Counted from the stretch's first letter, positions 7,494-16,260 are shown. The stretch is DNA of 64,000 bases from VBDM01 sp049802235 (GCA_049802235.1 JBARMB010000048.1:18335-82334), one strand, 5' to 3'. The notes: generated by a model not told the origin, from the letters alone. Made by a program: numbers and translations.

Positions 7494-8630
7494 GTGAAAA
7501 CTTATGCCGTCGGCGGAGCGGTGCGCGACGAGCTGCTGGGGCTACCGGTGGCCGACCGCGATTACGTCGTCGTCGGCGCGACGCCGGAGGAGATGACGCG
7601 GCTCGGCTTCAAGCCGGTCGGCAGGGACTTCCCGGTTTTCCTGCACCCGCAGACTCACGAGGAGTACGCGCTGGCGCGCACCGAGCGCAAGGTCGCGCGC
7701 GGCTACAAAGGGTTCCGCATCCATTGCGCGCCGGACGTGACGCTGGAACAGGACCTCGAGCGGCGCGATCTTACCATCAACGCCATGGCCCGCGACGAGC
7801 AGGGCGCACTCGTCGATCCTTTCGGCGGAGCGGCGGATCTCGAGCGCGGCGTGCTGCGCCACGTCAGCGCCGCGTTCGTCGAGGACCCGGTGCGCATCCT
7901 GCGCGTGGCGCGGTTTGCCGCGCGCTTCGGCTTTGCGGTCGCACCCGGGACCGTGGCGTTGATGCGCCGCATGGTCGCCAACGGCGAGGCTGACGCGCTC
8001 GTGCCCGAACGCGTCTGGCAGGAATTTTCCCGCGGCCTCATGGAGCCGGACCCGGGGCGAATGTTCTCGGTGCTCGCCGAAGCCCGCCTGCTCGACAAGC
8101 TGCTGCCGGAACTCGAGCTCGCGTTTGCCGACGGCCGGCCCGCGAACGACGCGGCGCGCGTCCTGGCGCGCTCGCTTGCCTGCGCCGTCGAGCGCGGGCT
8201 GGGACTCGCGCCTCGCTTTGCGCTCGTCGCCTGGCCGACGCTGCCGGGGCGCGATGCGCACGAATTGAGCCGGAGGATGAAGGCGCCCAACGACTGTCGC
8301 GATCTCGCGCTGCTGGCGCAGCGGCATGGCATGGCGCTGAAGAAAGCATCGAGCTCGAATGCCCCCGAGCTTCTGCAGCTGCTCGAAACCTGCGATGCCC
8401 TCCGTCGCCCGGGGCGGTTCGACGAGCTGCTCTCGGTGTGCCGGTGCCGCGAGCGGGCCGAGCGCGGCTGGCTGGAGACGCCTTATATGCCTCAGGTCGT
8501 GCTGAGACGCGCGCTCGCCGCGGCGGTGGCAGTGGACGCCGCCGCGATTGCCGCGAAAGGCGCCGGGATGGAGATCGCCGCCAGTCTGCACCGCGCGCGG
8601 ACCGCCGCGATCGAAGCGGCGCTCGCCTGA
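7494..8630 (+). CDS. cca: CCA-adding tRNA nucleotidyltransferase (multifunctional)
   Basis: Adds or repairs the 3'-CCA of tRNAs. The N-terminal class II nucleotidyltransferase signature GGAVRDELLGLPVADRDYVV contains the metal-binding Asp pair. EQDLERRDLTINAMA and the RRD-type nucleotide-selecting region are also present. At 378 residues it is shorter than the roughly 410 of E. coli, and the HD-domain region (about 215-370) is divergent: I do not see a clear HD pair in it, so the phosphohydrolase activity may be missing. The start is GTG at 7494. It is followed immediately (TGA then ATG) by the C13 peptidase gene. Confidence 0.92.
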   Translation: MKTYAVGGAVRDELLGLPVADRDYVVVGATPEEMTRLGFKPVGRDFPVFLHPQTHEEYALARTERKVARGYKGFRIHCAPDVTLEQDLERRDLTINAMARDEQGALVDPFGGAADLERGVLRHVSAAFVEDPVRILRVARFAARFGFAVAPGTVALMRRMVANGEADALVPERVWQEFSRGLMEPDPGRMFSVLAEARLLDKLLPELELAFADGRPANDAARVLARSLACAVERGLGLAPRFALVAWPTLPGRDAHELSRRMKAPNDCRDLALLAQRHGMALKKASSSNAPELLQLLETCDALRRPGRFDELLSVCRCRERAERGWLETPYMPQVVLRRALAAAVAVDAAAIAAKGAGMEIAASLHRARTAAIEAALA

Positions 8631-10070
8631 ATGGCGCCCCGCTCCGCTTTCGCCATGCTCTGGCATGGCTTGAAACAAAATCTTCTGGCCGGTGCGCGCC
8701 TGGCGCTGTTCCTCCCGGTGCGCGCGCCCGACTTCCGCGTTTCCGCCGCAGACTACGTGGTATTGCTGCTCGCGAGCTTTGCCTTCTGGCTCGCCGGCGG
8801 CATGTTGCGCACGGGCTTTCCGGGCTACGTGGACACCGACGCGCTCAAGGCAGGCCTGGCACAGATTCCCCTGATGCTCGCCGCGTGCCTCGTCGCGGCG
8901 CGGCTGTTCCGGCAGCCGCGGTTGTTGCTCGCTTTCGCGGTGCTGCTGGTCGCGCCCAGCCCGGTTTTCGAGATCGTCGCCTGTCTGATTTATTTCGCCA
9001 CGGGATTCGACGCCATCGCGCCTTTCGGGCCGCTCGCTGATGCCGCGTCCATCGCCTGGGCGTTCGCCGCCTTGGTGCGCGCTCAGGTCGTGCTCACCGG
9101 CTGGCGCGGGCGGGTTTCGGCGCTGGCGCTGGCGCTGTTCGCGGGCATGTTCGCGTTCTTCGTCTGGGTATTCCCGCGCTTCGACCTGTGGACGCCGCCG
9201 CTGGAGACCGCCGAAACCGGCACGCCGCAGCCGAGCGTCACGCGGGAAGATCTTTTTCACCGGCAGGGAGAGCTGCTCGATGAGCAGCTCTCGGCGCTGC
9301 TGCCCGAGCGCCCCGGGGTCGAGGATCTGTATTTCGTCGCCGCGGCGCCGTACGGGCTGCAGGATACGTTCGCCAGGGAGCTGATGGTGGTGAGACGGCT
9401 CATGGACGAGCGCTTCGACGCCGCCGGGCGGTCGATCGCGCTCGTCAGCCATCCGGCCACCCTGCGCGATTATCCTGTCGCCACCGTCAGCAACCTGCGC
9501 GCGACGCTCCGGTACCTCGGCCGGAACATCAACGTCGACGAGGACGTGGTATTCCTGCATATCGCCACCCACGGCTCAACGGACAATCTGTTGCTGTTCG
9601 AGCTGCCGCCGCTCGAGTTGCAGCAGCTCACGCCCACGGCGCTTGCGCGCATGTTCGCCGACAGCGGCATCAAGTGGAAGGTGATCGTGCTTTCGGCCTG
9701 TTTTTCCGGAGGCTTCATCGAGCCGCTCAAGGACGATGACACCCTGATCATGACTGCCGCAGACGCCACGCACTCCTCCTTCGGCTGTGAGTACGACAGC
9801 GACATCACCTGGTTCAGCGAGGCGCTCTATGGCGAGGCGTTGCGCCGCACCTTTTCCTTTGCCGACGCCTTCGAACAGGCGCGACGCTCGGTGACGGCGC
9901 GCGAGAAGGCGCGCGGCTATGAGCCCTCCAACCCGCAGATATTCGTCGGCGCCGCCATCCGCGGCAAGCTCGCGGCGCTCGAGCGGCGGCTCGCCGCGCG
10001 CGCCGGGCGATTCAACGCGATCGGCGCCAACCGCGGCGCCGGAGGGCGATCAGAGAATCCGCGCCAGTAG
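8631..10070 (+). CDS. Membrane-anchored C13 (legumain/caspase-like) peptidase
   Basis: 479 residues. The N-terminal third (about 35-190) contains several hydrophobic segments. A cytosolic or periplasmic domain of the C13 fold follows, with the His-Gly dyad motif HIATHGS and the catalytic-cysteine motif LSACFSGGF. These are the two landmarks of clan CD peptidases. The gene begins right at the cca stop, so it is probably co-transcribed with it. Family C13 in bacteria is poorly studied; substrate and role are unknown. The C-terminal tail is Arg/Gly-rich and overlaps the convergent DUF2905 gene by 21 bp. Confidence 0.85.
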   Translation: MAPRSAFAMLWHGLKQNLLAGARLALFLPVRAPDFRVSAADYVVLLLASFAFWLAGGMLRTGFPGYVDTDALKAGLAQIPLMLAACLVAARLFRQPRLLLAFAVLLVAPSPVFEIVACLIYFATGFDAIAPFGPLADAASIAWAFAALVRAQVVLTGWRGRVSALALALFAGMFAFFVWVFPRFDLWTPPLETAETGTPQPSVTREDLFHRQGELLDEQLSALLPERPGVEDLYFVAAAPYGLQDTFARELMVVRRLMDERFDAAGRSIALVSHPATLRDYPVATVSNLRATLRYLGRNINVDEDVVFLHIATHGSTDNLLLFELPPLELQQLTPTALARMFADSGIKWKVIVLSACFSGGFIEPLKDDDTLIMTAADATHSSFGCEYDSDITWFSEALYGEALRRTFSFADAFEQARRSVTAREKARGYEPSNPQIFVGAAIRGKLAALERRLAARAGRFNAIGANRGAGGRSENPRQ

Positions 10071-10244
10071 AGTCAGCGCGAGCGAGAGCAGGAGGGTGGT
10101 GGTGAAAGGCAGGTACCAGGTGCGCCCCCGGTAGCGCACGGTGATGTCGCCGGGCAGGCGGCCCAGCCCGAATTTCCTCAGCGACGGCGCGAGCACCGTC
10201 AGCACCGCGACTGCGAGCACCAACGTCAACAACCACTTCAGCAT
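10050..10244 (-). CDS. DUF2905 small membrane protein
   Basis: 64 residues with two hydrophobic helices around the conserved core GRLPGDI followed by R-G-R-T. This is the DUF2905 signature (LPGDI ... F.FPLTT type). The function is unknown; such proteins occur widely as single small inner-membrane genes. Its 3' end overlaps the convergent C13 peptidase gene. Confidence 0.85.
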   Translation of the reverse strand: MLKWLLTLVLAVAVLTVLAPSLRKFGLGRLPGDITVRYRGRTWYLPFTTTLLLSLALTLLARIL

Positions 10245-10255
10245 GCCCGCCCCCG

Positions 10256-10294
10256 AAAAGTAGTCCGGAAAAAGTAGTCCGGAAAAAGTCCGGA
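10256..10294. repeat. Tandem AAAAGTAGTCCGG repeats upstream of the GST gene
   Basis: Two copies of AAAAGTAGTCCGG plus a shortened third (AAAAAGTCCGG) lie head to tail between the divergent DUF2905 and GST genes. They could be a regulator site array or a replication-slippage product. No matching copy was noticed elsewhere in the window. Confidence 0.7.
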
Positions 10295-10335
10295 CATTGT
10301 AGACTGCGCGGCTCGCATGCCGAACGGAGACGCGA

Positions 10336-10953
10336 ATGATCGATCTTTACACCTGGGGCACGCCCAACGGCCGCAAGGTTTCAATCATGCTGGAGGAGTG
10401 CGGCCTGCCGTACAACGTGCACAAGATCAACATCGGCGCGGGCGACCAGTTCAAGCCCGACTACGTCGCCATCAATCCCAACAGCAAGATTCCCTCGATC
10501 GTCGATCCCGACGGCCCCGACGGCAAGCCGATCTGCATGATGGAGTCGGGCGCCATCCTGATCTACCTGTCGGGCAAGATCGGCAAGCTGCTGCCGAAAT
10601 CCGACCGCGGCAAATACAAGGCGCTCGAGTGGCTGATGTTCCAGATGGGCCACGTCGGGCCGATGTTCGGCCAGGTGCACCATTTTCTGCGCTCCGCGAA
10701 GGACACCTCGACCTACGCCACCGAGCGCTACGTCAAGGAAAAAGACCGGCTCTACGGCGTGCTCGACAAGCGCCTTGGCGAGGCCAAGTATCTTGCCGGC
10801 GAATACTCGATCGCCGATATTGCGACCTATCCGTGGGTGGCGCGCCACGAATGGCACAAGACCGACCTCAATACGTTTTCCAACGTGAAGCGCTGGTTCG
10901 ACGCCATCGGCGCCAGGCCGGCGGTACAGCGGGGCATGGCGGTTCCCGCCTGA
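10336..10953 (+). CDS. Glutathione S-transferase (YfcG/YghU-like)
   Basis: 205 residues with an N-terminal thioredoxin-like domain (YTWGTPNGRKVSIMLEE) and a C-terminal helical domain. The TPNGRK motif and the MESGAILIYL glutathione gamma-Glu-binding motif are those of the nu-class, disulfide-bond reductase GSTs (YfcG/YghU). The likely role is glutathione-dependent thiol/disulfide chemistry in the cytoplasm. Confidence 0.9.
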   Translation: MIDLYTWGTPNGRKVSIMLEECGLPYNVHKINIGAGDQFKPDYVAINPNSKIPSIVDPDGPDGKPICMMESGAILIYLSGKIGKLLPKSDRGKYKALEWLMFQMGHVGPMFGQVHHFLRSAKDTSTYATERYVKEKDRLYGVLDKRLGEAKYLAGEYSIADIATYPWVARHEWHKTDLNTFSNVKRWFDAIGARPAVQRGMAVPA

Positions 10954-10981
10954 CTTCCCTCTCAGGGGGAATGAACGGCTT

Positions 10982-11653
10982 TCAATTCCTCCTCGCGTAG
11001 CGGATCAGGAATGCGTTGATCTCCTCGACGCGCAGCTGCGGCTCGCCCGGATCGTGCTGATTGCCGACCACGCGGTTCATCCACGCCATGTTCTTTTCCA
11101 TGCGCGCCACCACCGCGGGCCATTCGGCTGCGGTGTGGCGCCGCGGATCGGGCAGAGTGTGGCACTGCTGGCAGGCGAGCCGGAACGACTGGCCCTCGGG
11201 CCGATTCATTGCAGGATATCTTTTCGGATCGATCGGCCGCTGGCTGTGCGTCTGGAGGTAAGCGAGCAGAATTTCCGCTTCCTCCACGCTCGGCGCCGAG
11301 ACGCCCGCCATCATGTCGTGCATGAGCTCGCCCATGTTGCCCCGGCCCCGCATGCGCAGCACCATGCGCTCGACGATGCCTGGCCATTTCGCGGCGTGAT
11401 GCATCGCCGGATTGGGGAGGTGGTGGCATTGCACGCAATACCGAACCAGGAGATTTGCTCCGCGCGAATCCGGCTGCGGAAGCTGCCACGGCTCGATCGC
11501 GGGCGGCAGGATGCGCTCGAGCATCGGCCCGTGCGGGCTTTCCGCCCAGCGCTTTCCGGCTTCCTCGACGGCGAAGCCGAATTCGCTCGACTGTGCGTGC
11601 GCAATGCCGCGGGCAGCCAGCAGAACGATGAGGATCGCGAGCGCGGGACGCAC
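10982..11653 (-). CDS. Diheme cytochrome c, exported
   Basis: 223 residues with a cleavable signal peptide (hydrophobic stretch ending AHAQ) and two heme-attachment sites, CVQCH and CQQCH. The two halves repeat the pattern CxxCHxLPxPxxHxAxxWPxxVxRM, indicating an internal duplication. After each heme site, Met residues (for example MVLRMRGRG, MEKNMAWM) could be axial ligands. It is a periplasmic electron carrier of unknown partner, with no oxidase or dehydrogenase gene next to it. Confidence 0.88.
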   Translation of the reverse strand: MRPALAILIVLLAARGIAHAQSSEFGFAVEEAGKRWAESPHGPMLERILPPAIEPWQLPQPDSRGANLLVRYCVQCHHLPNPAMHHAAKWPGIVERMVLRMRGRGNMGELMHDMMAGVSAPSVEEAEILLAYLQTHSQRPIDPKRYPAMNRPEGQSFRLACQQCHTLPDPRRHTAAEWPAVVARMEKNMAWMNRVVGNQHDPGEPQLRVEEINAFLIRYARRN

Positions 11654-11716
11654 GCGCGGATTATAGCGTTCCCGCTGCGCGCCTCGGGAGCCACCGAACC
11701 CGTTGCCGCCCCGCTC

Positions 11717-12862
11717 TTACAACGCGTTCCGCCGGTCGCCTTGGCGAAAGCCGATCAGCGGCGCGGAAAATCCCCGCCCCAACGCAATCACCTTGAACAG
11801 CTCGCCCATTTCCGCCGGACTCATCAACCGGTTCGCCTGGTTGGCGAGCGGCAGGAACGCGCCGGCATCCTCGGCGGGCGTGCGCGCCATCAGCTCGGTG
11901 ATGCCGCAATTGACGAGGAACTGCGCCTGGCTGGCGTAGCCGGCGAGGTCCAGGCCGCCGTCGCACGCGGCGCGCGCGATCGCGCTGAAATCCACGTGAC
12001 TGGTGATGTCCTGCAGGCCGGGAAGGAAAAACGGGTCGGCGTGGGCGTGGTGCCGGTAATGGCACATGAGCGTGCCTTCGCTGCGCTGCGGGTGATAGTA
12101 CTCGCGCGCGGGAAAACCGTAATCGATGAACAGCGCCACGCCTTTTTCCAGCACTTCGGCGAGCGAGCGCATGAAGCCGCGCGCCGCGAGCTGGACTTCG
12201 GTGAGGTAGCCCTCGGGAAGCCCGAGCGCCTGCGCGGCCTGCAGCAGCTCGCCTGTGGCGGGGCGCCAGACCCAGTCGAAGCCGCGATCCTTGACGCCCA
12301 CGCCGGCTTCTTCGAGTGCTCCGGCACGGGAGCGGACCACCTGCACCGGCATGGCGTCGAGCACCTCGTTGCCAAGCACGACGCCGGAGAAGGACGGCGG
12401 CAGGCGATTGAGCCACGCCACGCGCTCGAGCAGATGCGGCACTTTCGCCGCCAGTGTGTCGCGGCTGCGCTCGCGCAGATCGGCCGACAGCTCCAGGATG
12501 AGATAGCTGCGCGGTGCCGCCCCCGAGTGATCGAGTTCCCCGAGCAGCGTCGCCGCGAGCGCGCCGCTGCCGGCGCCGACCTCGAGCACCTCGTCGAAGC
12601 CAGCGTCGAGCACCTGCTTCACCTGGCGCGCGAGCGTCTGTCCGAACAGCGGCGAGATCTCGGGAGCGGTGACGAAATCGCCGTCGCGCCCGAGTTTTCT
12701 CGCGCCGGCGCTGTAGTAGCCGATTCCCGGCGCGTACAGCGCCAGTTCCATGTAGCGCGCAAAGCTGATCCAGCCGCCGCTTGCGGCGATCTCCGCGCGG
12801 ATATGATCGGCGACGAGTTCGCTGTGTGCACGCGCTTCGGCGGAAGGTTCGGGGAGTGCCAT
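11717..12862 (-). CDS. MidA/NDUFAF7-like SAM-dependent methyltransferase
   Basis: COG1565 family, about 381 residues. Family landmarks are FARYMELALYAPGIGYY, the SAM motif EVGAGSGALA, and GNEVLDAMPV. The mitochondrial relative NDUFAF7 methylates an arginine of a complex I subunit; the bacterial substrate is unknown. I chose ATG 12862; an ATG at 12892 would leave only 8 bp to the divergent pteridine reductase start. Together with the NDUFA9-like gene at 6506 it is a second gene with a complex I assembly relative in the window. Confidence 0.88.
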   Translation of the reverse strand: MALPEPSAEARAHSELVADHIRAEIAASGGWISFARYMELALYAPGIGYYSAGARKLGRDGDFVTAPEISPLFGQTLARQVKQVLDAGFDEVLEVGAGSGALAATLLGELDHSGAAPRSYLILELSADLRERSRDTLAAKVPHLLERVAWLNRLPPSFSGVVLGNEVLDAMPVQVVRSRAGALEEAGVGVKDRGFDWVWRPATGELLQAAQALGLPEGYLTEVQLAARGFMRSLAEVLEKGVALFIDYGFPAREYYHPQRSEGTLMCHYRHHAHADPFFLPGLQDITSHVDFSAIARAACDGGLDLAGYASQAQFLVNCGITELMARTPAEDAGAFLPLANQANRLMSPAEMGELFKVIALGRGFSAPLIGFRQGDRRNAL

Positions 12863-12900
12863 GGGGAGAGGGCGGGGCGATTCCGGTATCATTCTAGGGC

Positions 12901-13650
12901 ATGACCGGGACGCTTTCAGGAAAAGTTGTGCTGATCACCGGCGCGGCGCGGCGCGTCGGCGCGGCCATCGCCCGCCGGCTCCACCGGGAAGGCGCCAGCC
13001 TGATGCTGCACTACCGGTCGTCGGAGCGCGACGTGCAGGCGCTGCAGGCGGAGCTGAACGCCGCGCGCAAGAACTCGGTGGCGCTGGTGCAGGCGGACCT
13101 GCTCGACGTCGCCGGACTCGCGGAGATCGTGAAGAACACGATTTCGCGGTTCGAGCGGCTCGACGCGCTGGTCAACAATGCCTCGACCTTCTTCCCCACG
13201 CCGGTCGGCGAGATCACGCCGGCGAGCTGGGACAATCTCATCGGCACCAACCTGAGGGCGCCGCTGTTCCTCGCGCAGGCCGCGGCCCCGCACCTGAAAA
13301 AGACCGGCGGCGCGATCGTCAATATCACCGATATCCACGCCGAGCGGCCGCTGAAGAGCTACGTCATCTACTCGGTGGCGAAGGCGGGACTTGCGGGGTT
13401 GACGCGCTCGCTTGCGCGCGAACTCGCGCCCGAGGTGCGCGTCAACGGCATTGCGCCAGGAGCGATCGTCTGGCCCGAAGACGGCTCCTTCGACGAAGTG
13501 ACGCGCCAGCGCATCATCTCGCACACGCTGCTGAGACGCACCGGCGAGCCCGACGACGTCGCCCGCGCGGTGTATTACCTCATCGTCGAAGCGCCGTACG
13601 TGACCGGCGAGATCATTGCCGTCGACGGCGGCCGGAGCATCAATTTATGA
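12901..13650 (+). CDS. Pteridine reductase (FolM/PTR1-like SDR)
   Basis: An NADPH-dependent short-chain dehydrogenase of 249 residues that reduces dihydro- to tetrahydropterin/folate. The cofactor loop TGAARRVG carries the Arg-Arg variant typical of pteridine reductases in place of TGxxxGxG. Also present are NNAS, the YSVAKAG active-site Tyr/Lys and a C-terminal TGEIIAVDGG. Divergent from the methyltransferase gene. A TATCAT element about 10 bp before the ATG suggests a very short or absent leader. Confidence 0.9.
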   Translation: MTGTLSGKVVLITGAARRVGAAIARRLHREGASLMLHYRSSERDVQALQAELNAARKNSVALVQADLLDVAGLAEIVKNTISRFERLDALVNNASTFFPTPVGEITPASWDNLIGTNLRAPLFLAQAAAPHLKKTGGAIVNITDIHAERPLKSYVIYSVAKAGLAGLTRSLARELAPEVRVNGIAPGAIVWPEDGSFDEVTRQRIISHTLLRRTGEPDDVARAVYYLIVEAPYVTGEIIAVDGGRSINL

Positions 13651-13654
13651 AAAG

Positions 13655-13687
13655 TCCCGTCGTCCCCGCTCAAGCGGGGACCCAGCG
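13655..13687. repeat. Dispersed GTCCCCGCT-AGCGGGGAC palindromic repeat
   Basis: The inverted core GTCCCCGCT (13662-13670) / AGCGGGGAC (13673-13681), followed by CCAG, belongs to a short intergenic repeat class common in proteobacteria. A related copy with the same AAGCGGGG-TCCAG end lies at 31661-31713. It sits between the pteridine reductase stop and ttcA. Confidence 0.75.
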
Positions 13688-13711
13688 ACTTTTGCCCAGC
13701 AAGGACAAACC

Positions 13712-14590
13712 ATGAATGCACCCGAAAAAATCACCTTCACCCGCAAACAGCAGTTCGAGGCGAACAAACTGGAGAAGCGCCTCATGCGTCTCGCCGGCGA
13801 AGCGGTCGGCGACTACGGCATGATCTGCGCCGGCGACCGCGTCATGGTGTGCCTCTCCGGCGGCAAGGACAGCTACGGGCTGCTCGACGTGCTGCTGAGG
13901 CTGCGCGAACGCGCGCCGATCGAGTTCGACATCGTCGCGGTGAACCTCGACCAGCGCCATCCGGGCTATCCGGAGCAGGTGCTGCCGGATTACCTGAAGT
14001 CGCTCGGCATCCCGTTCCGCATCGAAGTGCAGGACACCTACTCGGTCGTAAAACGGGTCGTGCCCGAGGGCGAAACCATGTGCAGCCTGTGCTCGCGGCT
14101 GCGCCGCGGCGTGCTCTATCGCGTCGCCGGCGAGCTCGGCGCGACCAAGATTGCGCTCGGCCATCACCGCGACGACATCCTCGAGACGTTTTTTCTCAAC
14201 CTCTTCTTCGGCGGCAAGATGAAAGCGATGTCGCCGAAGCTGCAATCGGACGACGGCAAGCACGTCGTCATCCGCCCGCTCGCCTACGTGAGCGAAGCCG
14301 ACCTCGAGGCCTGGGCCGAAGTGAAGCAGTTCCCGATCATCCCTTGCGATCTGTGCGGCTCGCAGCAAACGCTGCAACGCAAGCAGGTGAAGCAGATGCT
14401 GCGCGAATGGGAGAAGCGCCATCCGGGGCGGGTGGAATCGATGTTCCGCGCGCTATCCAACGTCGTGCCTTCGCACCTCATGGACCGGAAGCTGTTCGAT
14501 TTTACCGCTGTCCGTACTATCGGGACCGCCGTCGAAAATGGGGATCAGGCGTTTGATTTTCAAGAGAATATTTTGCTTGCCGGGGTGTGA
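13712..14590 (+). CDS. ttcA: tRNA 2-thiocytidine(32) synthetase
   Basis: An iron-sulfur PP-loop ATPase that thiolates C32 of certain tRNAs. The PP-loop is SGGKDSYG, the first cysteine pair is CSLC and the second CDLC, which together bind the 4Fe-4S cluster. GHHRDDILETF is the family helix. I use ATG 13712, preceded by AAGGA; the frame is open further upstream but through repeat sequence. 292 residues is normal for the family. Confidence 0.95.
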   Translation: MNAPEKITFTRKQQFEANKLEKRLMRLAGEAVGDYGMICAGDRVMVCLSGGKDSYGLLDVLLRLRERAPIEFDIVAVNLDQRHPGYPEQVLPDYLKSLGIPFRIEVQDTYSVVKRVVPEGETMCSLCSRLRRGVLYRVAGELGATKIALGHHRDDILETFFLNLFFGGKMKAMSPKLQSDDGKHVVIRPLAYVSEADLEAWAEVKQFPIIPCDLCGSQQTLQRKQVKQMLREWEKRHPGRVESMFRALSNVVPSHLMDRKLFDFTAVRTIGTAVENGDQAFDFQENILLAGV

Positions 14591-14643
14591 TGCCAACCCG
14601 TGGCGTATCGGTCGCGACTTAGTCCCCTTGTACGAATTCCATA

Positions 14644-14672
14644 TTGTCAAACTGAGTTTGACATGCTAGCCT
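14644..14672 (+). promoter_or_regulatory. Promoter covered by a perfect 19-bp palindromic operator
   Basis: TTGTCA (14644-14649), a 17-bp spacer and TAGCCT (14667-14672) with an extended TG form a plausible promoter. The perfect palindrome TGTCAAACTGAGTTTGACA (14645-14663, 9-bp arms around one base) covers the -35 box and most of the spacer. The geometry is that of a repressor operator. The adjacent gene encodes an HTH domain, so autoregulation is the natural guess. Confidence 0.7.
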
Positions 14673-14690
14673 TACGGTCAGAGGTCATGC

Positions 14691-16211
14691 ATGAACTGCG
14701 CAACCCGTCTCGTCGAGATCTTCGGTAGCCAAGCGGATGTCGCGCGCGCGTTCCGGCTCGACCGGGCCGTGGTCAACAACTGGGTCAAATCCGGCTATGT
14801 GCCGGCGCGCTGGGCGATGGAGGTCGAACGCGCCACCGATGGCCGCATCGCGGCCGTCGAGGTGCTCAACGAGGCCGGCGCCAAGAAACCAGTCCGGGTC
14901 AAATCACGCCCCGACGATGTCCTTTTCGGGTCACTACTTAATGGGAGCCACATCATGAACGAATTCGCCCCTGCCAAACGCATCAGCTCCTTCCACCCGC
15001 CGCAGCGGACGCTGATGGGCCCCGGGCCCACCGAGATCCATCCGCGCGTGCTCACCACCATGAGCCAGCCCGCGATCGGTTATCTCGATCCGGTCTTCGT
15101 CGAGATGATGGAAGAGCTGAAGTCGCTGCTGCGCTACGTCTACCAGACCAAGAACCCGCTCACCTTTCCCGTGTCGGGTCCCGGCTCGGTCGGGATGGAG
15201 TACTGCTTCGTCAACATGGTGGCGCCCGGCGACAAGGTGATCGTGTGCAAGAACGGCGTGTTCGGCGGGCGCATGATCGAGAATGTCGAGCGCGCGGGCG
15301 GCATTCCCATCGTCGTCGAGGACGAGTGGGGCGCGCCGGTCGACCCGAACAAGCTCGAGGACGCGCTGAAGAAAAACCGCGACGTGCGCGTGATCGCGTT
15401 CATCCACGGCGAAACTTCCACCGGTGTGCAGTCCGACGCGAAGACGCTCGTCTCCGTCGCGCACAAGTACGATGCGCTCGCAATTGTCGACGCGGTGACC
15501 TCGCTCGGCGGATCGCCCGTGCTCGTCGACGAATGGCAGATCGACGCGGTCTACTCCGCCAGCCAGAAGTGCCTGTCGTGCACACCGGGCCTGTCGCCGG
15601 TGTCGTTCTCCGAGCGCGTGGTCGATTACGTCAAGGCGCGCAAGGACAAGATCCACAGCTGGTTCATGGACATGAACCTGCTGCTCGGCTATTGGGGCGC
15701 CACCACCCGCACTTATCACCATACCGCGCCGACCAATTCGCTGTTCGGTCTGCACGAAGCGCTGCTGCTCATCAAGGAAGAGGGGCTCGATAACTGCTGG
15801 GCGCGGCATCAGCGCCATCACCTTGCGCTCAAGGCCGGCCTCGAGGCGATGGGCCTGCAATACCTGGTGAAGGAGGGCTATCGTCTGCCGCAGATGAACG
15901 CGGTTCACATTCCCGAGGCGATCCGCGCCAGGGAAGCCGAGGTGAGGAAAACGCTGCTCACCGAATTCAACCTGGAGATCGGCGCCGGGCTCGGCCCGCT
16001 TGCCGGCAAGATCTGGCGCATCGGCATCATGGGCTATTCCTGCCGCCCCGAAAACGTCATGCTGTGCCTGTCGGCGCTCGGCTCGGTGCTCTCCGACATG
16101 GGCCTGCCGATCCACGTCGGCGACGCCGAGGCGGCCGCGCACGAAGCCTACGCCACGATGCACGCCAAGGCGGCGAAGCTGAAGCTGGAGAAAAAGCGCG
16201 CCGCGGCCTGA
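14691..16211 (+). CDS. YdaS/Cro-like HTH domain fused to a glyoxylate-type aminotransferase
   Basis: 506 residues in one open frame. Residues 1-65 look like a YdaS/Cro-type helix-turn-helix (LVEIFGSQADVARAF, then AVVNNWVKSGYVPARW). From residue 89 on it is a class V PLP aminotransferase of the alanine/serine-glyoxylate group. MGPGPTEIHPRVL is the typical N-terminus and the PLP lysine lies in SASQKCLS. Both parts have a ribosome site: AGAGG before ATG 14691 and GGGAG before the in-frame ATG at 14955. One gene may therefore give both a fusion and a free 417-residue enzyme. No stop or frameshift separates the parts. The terminator at 16230 closes the unit. The substrate is unproven; ureidoglycine-glyoxylate transaminase (PucG) is an alternative. 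Confidence 0.85.
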   Translation: MNCATRLVEIFGSQADVARAFRLDRAVVNNWVKSGYVPARWAMEVERATDGRIAAVEVLNEAGAKKPVRVKSRPDDVLFGSLLNGSHIMNEFAPAKRISSFHPPQRTLMGPGPTEIHPRVLTTMSQPAIGYLDPVFVEMMEELKSLLRYVYQTKNPLTFPVSGPGSVGMEYCFVNMVAPGDKVIVCKNGVFGGRMIENVERAGGIPIVVEDEWGAPVDPNKLEDALKKNRDVRVIAFIHGETSTGVQSDAKTLVSVAHKYDALAIVDAVTSLGGSPVLVDEWQIDAVYSASQKCLSCTPGLSPVSFSERVVDYVKARKDKIHSWFMDMNLLLGYWGATTRTYHHTAPTNSLFGLHEALLLIKEEGLDNCWARHQRHHLALKAGLEAMGLQYLVKEGYRLPQMNAVHIPEAIRAREAEVRKTLLTEFNLEIGAGLGPLAGKIWRIGIMGYSCRPENVMLCLSALGSVLSDMGLPIHVGDAEAAAHEAYATMHAKAAKLKLEKKRAAA

Positions 16212-16229
16212 GGCGAAGCGCAAGAAGAA

Positions 16230-16260
16230 ATCGGCGGACCAAGGTCTGCCGATTTTTCTT
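16230..16260 (+). terminator. Intrinsic terminator after the aminotransferase
   Basis: The stem ATCGGCGGA / TCTGCCGAT (one G-U pair) with a six-base loop is followed by a T-rich tract. It separates the aminotransferase from the DpgC-like gene. Confidence 0.75.

Noticed and set aside
13655..13687. Inverted repeat before ttcA as a terminator
   Set aside because: There is no T-run after the stem, and a related copy lies at 31661; it is better explained as a dispersed repeat.
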